Source: Anisodus tanguticus
Taxonomy: Eukaryota; Streptophyta; Magnoliopsida; Solanales; Solanaceae
DNA length: 64,000 bases
Reading direction: 5' to 3'
NCBI GenBank assembly: GCA_034509755.1
Contig: CM067541.1
Span: forward strand, 29,649,504-29,713,503
Shown here: positions 35,420-47,100 of the stretch, piece after piece
How the letters are laid out: each line of letters starts with the position of its first letter
Numbering within the stretch: position 1 is the stretch's first letter
The notes under the pieces: model-generated
The model's database searches: none
Seen by the model: the letters and a program-made list of their open reading frames with translations, nothing else
What the model was told of the DNA's origin: nothing
Translations under genes and position numbers: made by a program

Positions 35420-38400
35420 ATTTTGGAAAGAAACCTAACACCACTCAACTTACCCCAATAGTCATCTATCCTTGGCATAAGAGACTCGTTGTAGATTTAT
35501 CGGCCATAAATGCATAAGCTGCAAGTTCCATTCTATTAAGTCAACAATAAGGCATAACTAAGGCCCTTTCGTTCATCACCTTCGCCTAGCAAATCTTATT
35601 CTTGGCCTTGCAATTCTTTGGTTCCTTCCGGATGGCATCCAAAGTCTTGGTGAGAAGGAAATGAACTTCTTCGAAATAAATCAAGAGCAAGTTCATTATC
35701 TTGCACCAGTAGTGTTCCGGATGCCATGTCATTTAAAAGTTCCTTCACGTTGGCATTTTCCACCGGGACTTCCACGGGGCTTTCCTTCCGCACCAATTTA
35801 ACTAGACGGCTCCACTTCTTAAATTATTCTTCTATATTTTTTTCATCGGCAAGGGGGTCTCGGGTTCCTCTTGTTCTTCAAGTAGTACGAGTTCCTTAAT
35901 AGCCAAGGAGAACCCACTCTCTCGATACACTTCTCCAAGCATGATCCTGAAGAGGGACGATGCCAATAACAATTTCAACTTCAAGCTTTGTAATAAGGGC
36001 AGTAAGGAAATCATAGTCTCGGATGGTATGAGGATAGGACGAAGCCGAGCCATGTAAGCTTCTTACCGTATATGCATTTGTACACTCGGATCAATTTCGG
36101 ATGGTTCCGACCGTGGGTAGATTAATAAAAAGGCCCTCGGGTAATACCTTGTATTCTTGGATACGACATCCCTTTTGCATGAGACTTATGGAATAGTTTA
36201 TGAAATCACAAATTCCGAATGACACCATCTCGCCACTCGTACACACCACATTGGATTTTGAAGATCACCTCCCATTCAACTCCCTCTCGGGTGCTCATTT
36301 GTTGGGAACCGTCTTTCAACTCTATTTTGGAAAGAAACCTAACACCACTCAACTTACCCCAATAGTCATCTATCCTTGGCATAAGAGACTCGTTGTAGAT
36401 TTATCGGCCATAAATTCATAAGTGCAAGTTCCATTCTATTAAGACAACAATAAGGCATAACTAAGGCCCTTTCGTTCATCACCTTCGCCTAGCAAATCTT
36501 ATTCTTGGCCTTGCAATTCTTTGGTTCCTTCCGGATGGCATCTAAAGTCTTGGTGAGAAGGAAATGAACTTCTTGGAAATAAATCAAGAGCAAGTTCATT
36601 ATCTTGCACCAGTAGTGTTCCGGATGCCATGTCATTTAAAAGTTCCTTCACGTCGGCATTTTCCACCGGGACTTCCACGGGGCTTTCCTTCCGCACCTAT
36701 TTAACTAGACGGCTCCACTTCTTAAATTATTCTTCTATATTTTTTTCATCAGGCAAGGGGGTCTCGGGTTCCTCTTGTTCTTCAAGTAGTACGAGTTCTT
36801 TAATAGCCAAGGAGAACCCACTCTCTCGATACTCTTCTCCAAGCATGATCCTGAAGAGGGACGATGCCAATAACAATTTCAACTTCAAGCTTTGTAATAA
36901 GGGCAGTAAGGAAATCATAGTCTCGGATGGTATGAGGATAGGACGAAGCCGAGCCACGTATGCTTCTTACCGTATATGCATTTGTACACTCGGATCAATT
37001 TCGGATGGTTCCGACCGTGGGTAGATTAATAAAAAGGCCCTCGGGTAATACCTTGTATTCTTGGATACGACATCCCTTTTGCATGAGACTTATGGAATAG
37101 TTTATGGAATCACAAATTTTGAATGACACCATCTGCCACTCGTACACACTACATTGGATTTTGAAGATCACCTCCCCTTCAACTCCCTCTCGGGTGCTCA
37201 TTAGTTGGGAACCGTCTTTCAACTCTATTTTGGAAAGAAACCTAACACCACTCAACTTACCCCAATAGTCATCTATCCTTGGCATAAGAGACTCGTTGTA
37301 GATCTATCGGCCATAAATGCATAAGCTGCAAGTTCCATTCTATTAAGACAACAATAAGGCATAACTAAGGCCCTTTCGTTCATCACCTTCGCCTAGCAAA
37401 TCTTATTCTTGGCCTTGCAATTCTTTGGTTCCTTCCGGATGGCATCCAAAGTCTTGGTGAGAAGGAAATGAACTTCTTGGAAATAAATCAAGAGCAAGTT
37501 CATTATCTTGCACCGTAGTGTTCCGGATGCCATGTCATTTAAAAGTTCCTTCACGTTGGCATTTTCCACCGGGACTTCCACGGGGCTTTCCTTCCGCACC
37601 AATTTAACTAGACGGCTCCACTTCTTAAATTATTCTTCTATATTTTTTTCATCCGGCAAGGGGGTCTCGGGTTCCTCTTGTTCTTCAAGTAGTACGAGTT
37701 CCTTAATAGCCAAGGAGAACCCACTCTCTCGATACACTTCTCCAAGCATGATCCCGAAGAGGACGATGCCAATAACAATTTCAACTTCAAGCTTTGTAAT
37801 AAGGGCAGTAAGGAAATCATAGTCTCGGATGGTATGAGGATAGGACGAAGCCGAGCCATGTAAGCTTCTTACCGTATATGCATTTGTACACTCGGATCAA
37901 TTTCGGATGGTTCCGACCGTGGGTAGATTAATAAAAAGGCCCTCGGGTAATACCTTGTATTCTTGGATACGACATCCCTTTTGCATGAGACTTATGGAAT
38001 AGTTTATGAAATCACAAATTCCGAATGACACCATCTCGCCACTCGTACACACCACATTGGATTTTGAAGATCACCTCCCATTCAACTCCCTCTCGGGTGC
38101 TCATTTGTTGGGAACCGTCTTTCAACTCTATTTTGGAAAGAAACCTAACACCACTCAACTTACCCCAATAGTCATCTATCCTTGGCATAAGAGACTCGTT
38201 GTAGATTTATCGGCCATAAATTCATAAGCTGCAAGTTCCATTCTATTAAGACAACAATAAGGCATAACTAAGGCCCTTTCGTTCATCACCTTCGCCTAGC
38301 AAATCTTATTCTTGGCCTTGCAATTCTTTGGTTCCTTCCGGATGGCATCTAAAGTCTTGGTGAGAAGGAAATGAACTTCTTGGAAATAAATCAAGAGCAA

Positions 38401-39934
38401 GTTCATTATCTTGCACCAAGTAGTGTTCCGGATGCCATGTCATTTAAAAGTTCCTTCACGTCGGCATTTTCCACCGGGACTTCCACGGGGCTTTCCTTCC
38501 GCACCTATTTAACTAGACGGCTCCACTTCTTAAATTATTCTTCTATATTTTTTTCATCAGGCAAGGGGTCTCGGGTTCCTCTTGTTCTTCAAGTAGTACG
38601 AGTTCTTTAATAGCCAAGGTGAACCCACTCTCTCGATACTCTTCTCCAAGCATGATCCCGAAGAGGGACGATGCCAATAACAATTTCAACTTCAAGCTTT
38701 GTAATAAGGGCAGTAAGGAAATCATAGTCTCGGATGGTATGAGGATAGGACGAAGCCGAGCCACGTATGCTTCTTACCGTATATGCATTTGTACACTCGG
38801 ATCAATTTCGGATGGTTCCGACCGTGGGTAGATTAATAAAAAGGCCCTCGGGTAATACCTTGTATTCTTGGATACGACATCCCTTTTGCATGAGACTTAT
38901 GGAATAGTTTATGGAATCACAAATTTTGAATGACACCATCGCCACTCGTACACACTACATTGGATTTTGAAGATCACCTCCCCTTCAACTCCCTCTCGGG
39001 TGCTCATTAGTTGGGAACCGTCTTTCAACTCTATTTTGGAAAGAAACCTAACACCACTCAACTTACCCCAATAGTCATCTATCCTTGGCATAAGAGACTC
39101 GTTGTAGATCTATCGGCCATAAATGCATAAGTGCAAGTTCCATTCTATTAAGACAACAATAAGGCATAACTAAGGCCCTTTCGTTCATCACCTTCGCCTA
39201 GCAAATCTTATTCTTGGCCTTGCAATTCTTTGGTTCCTTCCGGATGGCATCCAAAGTCTTGGTGAGAAGGAAATGAACTTCTTGGAAATAAATCATGAGC
39301 AAGTTCATTATCTTGCACCAGTAGTGTTCCGGATGCCATGTCATTTAAAAGTTCCTTCACGTCGGCATTTTCCACCGGGACTTCCACGGGGCTTTCCTTC
39401 CGCACCAATTTAACTAGACGGCTCCACTTCTTAAATTATTCTTCTATATTTTTTTCATCGGCAAGGGGGTCTCGGGTTCCTCTTGTTCTTCAAGTAGTAC
39501 GAGTTCCTTAATAGCCAAGGAGAACCCACTCTCTCGATACTCTTCTCCAAGCATGATATCGAAGAGGGACGATGCCAATAACAATTTCAACTTCAAGCTT
39601 TGTAATAAGGGCTGTAAGGAAATCATAGTCTCGGATGGTATGAGGATAGGACGAAGCCGAGCCAGGTAAGCTTCTTACCGTATATGCATTTGTACACTCG
39701 GATCAATTTTGGATGGTTCTGACCGTGGGTAGATTAATATAATGGCCCTCGGGTAATACCTTGTATTCTTGGATACGACATCCATTTTGCATGAGACTTA
39801 TGGAATAGTTTATGGAATCACAAATTCCGAATGACACCATCTGCCACTCGTACACACCACAATGGATTTTGAAGATCACCTCCCCTTCAACTCCCTCTCG
39901 GGTGCTCATTAGTTGGGAACCGTCCTTCAACTCT
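35420..39934 (-). repeat. Array A monomers 25-29, including a recent 1.8-kb dimer duplication
   Basis: At least twelve private substitutions recur at an offset of 1,806-1,807 bp, among them 'cacgttggcatt' (35748/37555), 'gatacacttctcc' (35925/37731), 'tatgaaatcac' (36200/38007), 'ctcatttgttggg' (36296/38102), 'gccacgtatgc' (36953/38760), 'cactacattgg' (37147/38954) and 'gatctatcgg' (37302/39109). Monomers 25-26 and 27-28 are therefore copies of one dimer, and this is the youngest expansion in array A that I can see. Confidence 0.87.
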
Positions 39935-42900
39935 ATTTTGGAAAGAAACCTAACACCACTCAACTTACCCCAATAGTCATCTATCCGTGGCATAATAGAC
40001 TCGTTGTAGATTTATCGGCCATAAATGCATAAGCCGCAAGTTCCATTCTATTAAGACAACAATAAGGCATAACTAAGGCCCTTTCGGTCATAGCCTTCGC
40101 CTAGCAAATCTTATTCTTGGCCTTGTAATTCTTTGGTTCCTTCCGGATGGCATCGAAAGTCTTGGTGAGAAGGAAATGAACTTCTTGGAAATAAATCAAG
40201 AGCAAGTTCATTAGCTTGCACCGGTAGTGTTCCGGATGCCATGTCATTTAAAAGTTCCTTCACGTCGTATTTTCCACCGTGACTTCCACGGGGCTTTCCT
40301 TCCGCACCAATTTAACTAGACGGCTCCCCTTCTTAAATTATTCTTCTATATTTTTTTCATCAGCAAGGGGGTCTCGGGTTCCTCTTGTTCTTCAAGTAGT
40401 ACGAGTTCCTTAATAGCCAAGGAGAACCCATTCTCTCGATACTCTTCTCCAAGCATGATCCCGAAGAGGGACGATGCCAATAACAATTTCAACTTCAAGC
40501 TTTGAAATAAGGGCAGTAAGGAAATCATAGTCTCGATGGTATGAGGATAGGACGAAGCCGAGCCATGTAAGCTTCTTACCGTATATGCATTTGTACACTC
40601 GGATCAATTTCGGATGGTTCCGACCGTGGGTAGATTAATAAAAAGGCCCTCGGGTAATACCTTGTATTCTTGGATACGACATCCCTTTTGCATGAGACTT
40701 ATGGAATAGTTTATGGAATCACAAATTCCGAATGACACCATCCGACACTCGTACACACCACAATGGATTTTGAAGATCACCTCCCCTTCAACTCCCTCTC
40801 GGGTGCTCATTAGTTGGGAACCGTCTTTCAACTCTATTTTGGAAAGAAACCTAACACCACTCAACTTACCCCAATAGTCATCTATCCTTGGCATAAGAGA
40901 CTCGTTGTAGATTTATCGGCCATAAATGCAAAAGCCGCAAGTTCCATTCTATTAAGACAACAATAAGGCATAACTAAGGCCCTTTCGGTCATCGTCTTCG
41001 CCTAGCAAATCTTATTCTTGGCCTTGCAATTCTTTGGTTCTTTCCGGATGGCATCCAAAGTCTTGGTGAGAAGGAAATGAACTTCTTGGAAATAAATCAA
41101 GAGCAAGTTCATTATCTTGCACCGTAGTGTTCCGGATGCCATGTAATTTAAAAGTTCCTTCACGTCGGCATTTTCCACCGTGACTTCCATGGGGCTTTCC
41201 TTCCGCACCAATTTAACTAGACGGCTCCCCTTCTTAAATTATTCTTCTATATTTTTTTCATCGTGCAAGGGGGTCTCGGGTTCCTCTTGTTCTTCAAGTA
41301 GTACGAGTTCCTTAATAGCCAAGGAGAACCCACTCTCTCGATACTCTTCTCCAAGCATGATCCTAAAGAGGGACGATGCCAATAACAATTTCAGCTTCAA
41401 GCATTGTAATTAGGGCAGTAAGGAAATCATAGTCTCGGATGGTATGAGGATAGGACGAAGCCGACCTGTAAGCTTCTTACCGTATATGCATTTGTACACT
41501 CGGATCAATTTCCGAGGGTTCGACCGTGGGTAGATTAATATAATGGCCCTCGGGTAATACCTTGTATTCTTGGATACGACATCCCTTTTGCATGAGACTT
41601 ATGGAATAGTTTATGGAATCACAAATTCCGAATGACACTATCTCGCCACTCGTACACACCACATTGGATTTTGAAGATCACCTCCCCTTCAACTCCCTCT
41701 CGGGTGCTCATTAGTTGGGAGCGTCCTTCAACTCTATTTTGGAAAGAAACCTAACACCACTCAACTTACCCCAATAGTCATCTATCCTTGGCATAAGAGA
41801 CTCGTTGTAGATTTATCGGCCATAAATGCATAAGTGCAAGTTCCATTCTATTAAGACTACAATAAGGCATAACTAAGGCCCTTTCGTTCATCACCTTCGC
41901 CTAGCAAATCTTATTCTTGGCCTTGCAATTCTTTGGTTCCTTCCGGATGGCATCCAAGGTCTTGGTGAGAAGGAAATGAACTTCTTGGAAATAAATCAAG
42001 AGCAAGTTCATTATCTTGCACCAGTAGTGTTCCGGATGCCATGTCATTTAAAAGTTCCTTCACGTCGGCATTTTACACCGGGACTTCCACGGGGCTTTCC
42101 TTCCGCACCAATTTAACTAGACGGCTCCACTTCTTAAATTATTCTTCTATATTTTTTTCATCGTGCAAGGGGTCTCGGGTTCCTCTTGTTCTTCAAGTAG
42201 TACGAGTTCCTTAATAGCCAAGGATAACCCGCTCTCTCGATACTCTTCTCCAAGCATGATCCCGAAGAGGGACGATGCCAAAAACAATTTCAACTTCAAG
42301 CTTTGTAATAAGGGCAGTAAGGAAATCATAGTCTCGAATGGTATGAGGATAGGACGAAGCCGAGCCATGTAAGCTTCTTACCGTATATGCATTTGTACAC
42401 TCGGATCAATTTCGGATGGTTCCGACCGTGGGTAGATTAATAAAAAGGCCCTCGGGTAATACCTTGAATTCTTGGATACGACATCCCTTTTTCATGAGAC
42501 TTATGGAATAGTTTATGGAATCACAAATTCCGAATGACACCATCTGCCACTCGTACACACCATATTGGATTTTGAAGATCACCTCCCCTTCAACTCCCTC
42601 TCGGGTGCTCATTAGTTGGGAACCGTCCTTCAACTCTATTTTAGAAAGAAACCTAATACCACTCAACTTACCCCAATAGTCATCTATCCTTGGCATAAGA
42701 GACTCGTTGTAGATTTATCGGCCATAAATGCATAAGCTGCAAGTTCCATTCTATTAAGACAACAATAAGGCATAACTAAGGCCCTTTCGGTCATAGCCTT
42801 CGCCTAGCAAATCTTATTCTTGGCCTTGCAATTCTTTGGTTCCTTCCGGATGGCATCCAAAGTCTTGGTGAGAAGGAAATGAACTTCTTGGAAATAAATC

Positions 42901-43199
42901 AAGAGCAAGTTCATTAGCTTGCACCAGTAGTGTTCCGGATGCCATGTCATTTAAAAGTTCCTTCACGTCGGCATTTTCCACCGTGACTTCCACGGGGCTT
43001 TCCTTCCACACCAATTTAACTAGACGGCTCCCCTTCTTAAATTATTCTTCTATATTTTTTTCATCAGGCAAGGGGGTCTCGGGTTCCTCTTGTTCTTCAA
43101 GTAGTACGAGTTCCTTAATATCCAAGGAGAACCCACTCTCTCGATACTCTTCTCAAACCATGATCCTGAAGAGGGACGATGCCAATAACAATTTCAACT

Positions 43200-43285
43200 T
43201 CAAGCTTTGTAATTAGGGCAGTAAGGAAATCATAATCTCGGATGGTATGAGGATAGGACGAAGCCTAGCCAGGTAAGCTTCTTAC
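43200..43285 (-). pseudogene. Ty3/gypsy RT-RNase H connection fragment, example copy (monomer 33)
   Basis: It continues in the same frame as the RT fragment after one in-frame TGA. In most monomers the translation contains RSLHGSASSYPHTIRDYDF followed by LTALI.KL. This matches the gypsy 'EVRSFHGLASFYRRFI..FS.I.APL' connection between RT and RNase H. From the Phe of SFG (codon at 43438) to the Arg of RSLHG (codon at 43282) is 52 codons; a complete gypsy RT has roughly twice that, with YxDD inside. In this copy the Gly-Ser part carries extra changes. Confidence 0.62.
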
Positions 43286-43309
43286 CGTATATGCATTTGT
43301 ACACTCGGA

Positions 43310-43600
43310 TCAATTTCCGATGGTTCTGACCGTGGGTAGATTAATATAATGGCCCTCCGGTAATACCTTGTATTCTTGGATACGACATCCGTTTTGCATG
43401 AGACTTATGGAATAGTTTATGGAATCACAAATTCCGAATGACACCATCTGCCACTCGTACACACCACAATGGATTTTGAAGATCACCTCCCCTTCAACTC
43501 CCTCTCGGGTGCTCATTAGTTGGGAACCGTCCTTCAACTCTATTTTAGAAAGAAACCTAATACCACTCAACTTACCCCAATAGTCATCTATCCTTGGCAT
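43310..43600 (-). pseudogene. Ty3/gypsy RT N-terminal half, example copy (monomer 33)
   Basis: A 96-codon frame that recurs in most monomers (for example at 18047-18337, 22565-22855, 33381-33671). It starts MPRIDDYWGKLSG, matching the gypsy RT block around P(L/M)PRIDD, then has a LSKIELKDGSQ-type segment where functional RT has the motif A Asp; here it is Glu (residue 21). A REG..E...FK....YEW stretch follows, and SFGICDS at residues 54-60 where VMPFGL.NAP is expected. The frame then leaves the RT pattern and ends with TIRN (TIGN in this copy) and a stop. The YxDD motif is missing. Conserved openness across copies is most simply explained by recent homogenisation. Confidence 0.75.
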
Positions 43601-43717
43601 AAGAGACTCGTTGTAGATTTATCGGCCATAAATGCATAAGCTGCAAGTTCCATTCTATTAAGACAACAATAAGGCATAACTAAGGCCCTTTCGATCATAG
43701 CCTTCGCCTAGCAAATC

Positions 43718-44176
43718 TTATTCTTGGCCTTGCAATTCTTTGGTTCCTTCCGGATGGCATCCAAGGTCTTGGTGAGAAGGAAATGAACTTCCTGAAAATA
43801 AATCAAGAGCAAGTTCATTATCTTTCACCAGTAGTGTTCCGGATGCCATGTCATTTAAAAGTTCTTTCACGTCGGCATTTTCCACCGTGACTTCCACGGG
43901 GCCTTCCTTCCGCACCAATTTAACTTGACGGCTCACCTTCTTAAATTCTTCTTCAATATTTTTTTCATCAAGCAAGGGGGTCTCGGGTTCCTCTTGTTCT
44001 TCAAGTAGTACGAGTTCCTTAATAGCCAAAGAGAACCCACTCTCTCGATACTCTTCTCCAAGCATGATCCTGAAGAGGGACGATGCCAATAACATTTTCA
44101 ACTTCAAGCTTTGTAATAAGGGCAGTAAGGAAATCATAGTCTCGGATGGTATGAGGATAGGACGAAGCCGAGCCAT
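43718..44176 (-). pseudogene. Ty3/gypsy pre-RT spacer fragment, longest open copy (monomer 34)
   Basis: A 152-codon frame from 44176 to 43718, the longest in array A, and one of only two copies I found without the TAA after NIEE. The first ~45 residues (MARLRPILIPSETM...) overlap, in another frame, the RT-RNase H connection remnant and are probably a shadow. From about residue 46 the frame reads EEQEEPETPLLDEKNIEEEF, then VENADVKELLNDMASGTLLV and a block like LFPRSSFPSHQ that ends in KELQG. The same landmarks, ET.LLD..IEE..KK and LF.RSS, occur in array B. It may represent the least altered form. I see no reason to think it is translated. Confidence 0.6.
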
Positions 44177-44319
44177 GTAAGCTTCTTACCGTATATGCAT
44201 TTGTACACTCGGATCAATTTCGGATGGTTCCGACCGTGGGTAGATTAATAAAAAGGCCCTCGGGTAATACCTTGTATTCTTGGATACGACATCCCTTTTG
44301 CATGAGACTTATGGAATAG

Positions 44320-44336
44320 TTTATGGAGATTTAGAA
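44320..44336. other. Junction between arrays A and B (opposite orientations)
   Basis: Array A is followed exactly to 'agtttatgga' (ending at 44327), where every other copy continues 'atcacaaattcc'. From 44328 'gattt' the sequence is array B, which elsewhere reads 'aaaaagatttgggaagcc'. At most one or two bases could belong to either side. There is no N run, LTR, target-site duplication or filler DNA at the switch. Confidence 0.88.
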
Positions 44337-45616
44337 AGCCCCGAAGCTAACCATTCCAAACCGTAAAGAGTCGTTGGACACCAAACATAAAACTAGAGTA
44401 GGTGTTACGTCTTGCTCTAGCACAAAAATGAAGAGGAAATTCTTGCGAGGGAGTATGACCAAAGTCTACCCTTCATGATCACCACACGTCGCCGGGGAAA
44501 AAGTTAAAGTGGCGTCATGCCGCACCTTTGGAGGCAGGGTTGAGAGACCACAAAAGAGAGGTACACCAAGGTCTTGCATAAAATCCCACCAATGTTAAGA
44601 AAATGGACGGTACCTTTTTTATCAACCCCTTGTTTGATCACGAAATTGAAGATCAAAGGGTGAAAGAGGGTAATACTTCTTTTACTAACCACTTATATGA
44701 TCGAGGAGTTGTAGATGTCACAAAGGGGATTGACAAAAAAGGAAAGAAATGTTTCCAATGTCGAGGATCGGGACACTTTGCCAAGGAATGTCCTAACCCA
44801 CGAGTGTTGTTGAACGAAGATGGTGGAAACACCTTTGAAGAATCCAAGGCCAAGGATGGTCTCGAGACCTCCTTACTTGATGTACAAAAGATAGAGGAAA
44901 AATCAAAGAGGGGAAGTACTACAGTTGCTGACCCAAAGGAGCCCTTGGTTATATGTGTGAATGTTCTTTCAACCGGGATATCACCGATTGAAAGTAGCGA
45001 GCATTATGTTAGTTTATTTCCAAGAAGTTCATTACACAACCCTCAAGCATATGCACAATCCGGCCAAGGAGATGATCCTAATGGAGGCAAAAGGAAATGA
45101 AACTTGGCACCCATTTGTTGAAACCCGAGAGGAGGACAACTTCATCATAGGGAACAAATTCCATATGCCGATGTTGAACGACCTTTTTGATGGATTAAGT
45201 GGAGCCAAATTGTTTATCAAGATGGAATTGAAAAGAGACTATCATCAAGTGGGAATCCGAGAGAAAGTTGAATGGAAGATGACCCTCGGAATCAAGTTTG
45301 ATTTGGGAATTTGTGATGCCTTTTGGACGGTGTTGTGTCCCAAAATCTTCCTTACACAAGGTGTCACGTCCATCCTTGGGGCGCTTAACATATTCCGAGA
45401 ATATTGATGTCAAACCATCCAAGGCGGAACCTACCAAAGGATGGTATGAGCCTACGGGAGCCGTTGCGGTAAAGAGTTTATTTATTTCGGCTTCTTATCC
45501 TCGGCATGTCATACGGAATTGTTGTGACCTTTCTGTGCCTACCAATGAACTAGTAAGAAAATATGAGTGAATGGTAACAAGGTTACCACAACGGTTTTTC
45601 AAGCCTTGAGGAAAAA
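44328..45616 (+). repeat. Array B monomer 1, diverged edge copy
   Basis: It has private changes not seen further in: 'gatttagaaagcc' for 'gatttgggaagcc', NPRVLLNEDGGNTFEESK for the usual NPRVLMNEDGGKTFEESE, and GISPIESSE for GTSPMESSE. Its frame 44603-45100 is open for 165 codons from the knuckle to GGKRK, so edge divergence has not meant loss of frame. Confidence 0.85.
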
Positions 45617-47100
45617 GATTTGGGAAGCCCCGGCCCTAACCATTCCAAACCGTAAAGAGTCGTTGGACACCAAACATGAAACTAGAGTAGGTGTTACGTC
45701 TTGCTCTAGCACAAAAATGAAGAGGAAATTCTTGCGAGGGGAGTATGACCAAAGTCTACCCATCAAGATCCCCACACGTTGCCAGGAAAAAGTTAAAGTG
45801 GCGTAATGCCGCACCTTTGGAGGCTGGGTTGAGAGACCACAAAAGAGAGGTACCCCAAGGTCTTGCATAAAATCCCACCAATGTTAAGATAATGGACGGT
45901 ACCTTTTTTATCAACCCCTTGTTTGATCACGAAATTGAAGATCAAAGGGTGAAAGAGGGTAATACTTCTTTTACTAACCATTTATATGATCGAGGAGTTG
46001 TAGATATCCCAAACGGGATAGACAAAAAAGGAAAGAAATGTTTCAAATGTCGAGGATCGGGACACTTTGGCAAGGAATGTCCTAACCCCCGAGTGTTGAT
46101 GAATGAAGATGGTGGCAAGACCTTTGAAGAATCCGAGGCCAAGGATGGTTTCGAGACCTCCTTACTTGATGTACAAAAGATAGAGGAAAAATCTAAGAAG
46201 GGACAAAGGGGATAGACAAAAAGGAAAGAAATGTTTCTAATGTCGAGGATCGGGATACTTTGCCAAGGAATGTCCTAACCCCCGAGTGTTGATGAATGAA
46301 GATAGTGGGAAGACCTTTGAAGAATCCAAGGCCAATGAAGGTTTCGAGACCTCCTTACTTGATGTACAAAAGATAGAGGAAATATCTAAGAAGGGAAGCA
46401 CTACAGTTGCTAACCCAAAGGAGCCCTTGGAAGTTATATGTGTGAATGTTCTTGCAACCGGGACATCACCGATGGAAAGTAGCGAGCATTATGTTAGTTT
46501 ATTTCCAAGAAGTTCATTACACAACCCTCAAGCATATGCACAATCCGGCCAAGGAGATGATCCTAATGGAGGCAAAAGGAAATGAAACTTGGCACCCGTG
46601 TGTTGAAAGCCGAGAGGAGGACAACTTCATCATAGGGAACAAATTCCATATGCCGAGGTTGAACGACCTTTTTGATGGATTAAGTGGAGCCAAATTGTTT
46701 ATCAAGATGGAATTGAAAAGAGACTATCATCAAGTGGGAATCCGAGAGAAAGTTGAATGGAAGATGACCCTCGGAATCAAGTTTGATTTGGGCATTTGTG
46801 ATGCCTTTTGGACGGTGTGATGTCCCAAAATCTTCCTTACACAAGGTGTCACGTCCATCCTTGGGGCGCTTAACATATTCCGAGAATATTGATGCCAAAC
46901 CACCCAAGACGGAACCTACCAAAGGATGGTATGAGCCTACGGTAGCCGTTGCGATAAAGAGTTTATTTGTTTCGGCTTCTTATCCTCGGCATGTCATACG
47001 GAATTGTTGTGACCTTTCTGCCCCTACCAATGAACTAGTAAAAAAATATGAGTGAATGGTAACAAGGTGACCACAAGGTTTTTCAAGCCTTGAGGAAAAA
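45617..47100 (+). repeat. Array B monomer 2, long variant
   Basis: 1,484 bp. The first knuckle is CFKC...HFGKEC (not CFQC...HFAKEC) and is preceded by DIPNGIDKK. A second copy of the knuckle segment is inserted at 46203-46395. Monomer 6 shares the FKC/FGK form and the insertion point. Confidence 0.85.
46203..46395 (+). repeat. 193-bp duplicated zinc-knuckle segment in monomer 2
   Basis: After '...tctaagaaggg' the sequence returns to 'acaaaggggatagac', repeats the knuckle-to-'aagaaggg' interval and then goes on normally. The extra knuckle has 'tttctaatg' (a TAA-containing change of the usual 'tttccaatg') and 'gggatactttg', and it is out of frame with the first. Confidence 0.85.

Larger units (their letters stand above)
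13765..44327 (-). repeat. Array A: 34 tandem monomers of about 903 bp, Ty3/gypsy-derived
   Basis: Using 'attttggaaagaaac' (its G sometimes A) as anchor, monomers start at 13765, 14667, 15567, 16471, 17375, 18279, 19183, 20088, 20990, 21895, 22797, 23700, 24606, 25508, 26411, 27314, 28206, 29110, 30012, 30916, 31806, 32709, 33613, 34516, 35420, 36324, 37227, 38130, 39033, 39935, 40836, 41736, 42638 and 43542. Spacing is 900-906 bp, except 892 and 890 where a 12-bp deletion occurs (monomers 16 and 20). The retroelement sense strand is minus: pre-RT spacer, RT N-terminal half, RT-RNase H connection. There is no LTR, zinc knuckle, protease active site, YxDD or integrase. The plus-strand open frames are antisense shadows. 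I treat it as a satellite, not as genes. Confidence 0.95.
39935..44327 (-). repeat. Array A monomers 30-34: diverged right edge
   Basis: These monomers differ from each other and from the rest more than central ones do: 'aatataatggccctc' in place of 'aataaaaaggccctc' (about 39736, 41537, 43342), 'cggtcatagcc' for 'cgttcatcacc', scattered single-base changes, and a shorter monomer 31 (900 bp). Monomer 34 (43542-44327) is cut by the junction with array B after 786 bp. Higher divergence at an array edge fits weaker homogenisation there. Confidence 0.82.
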
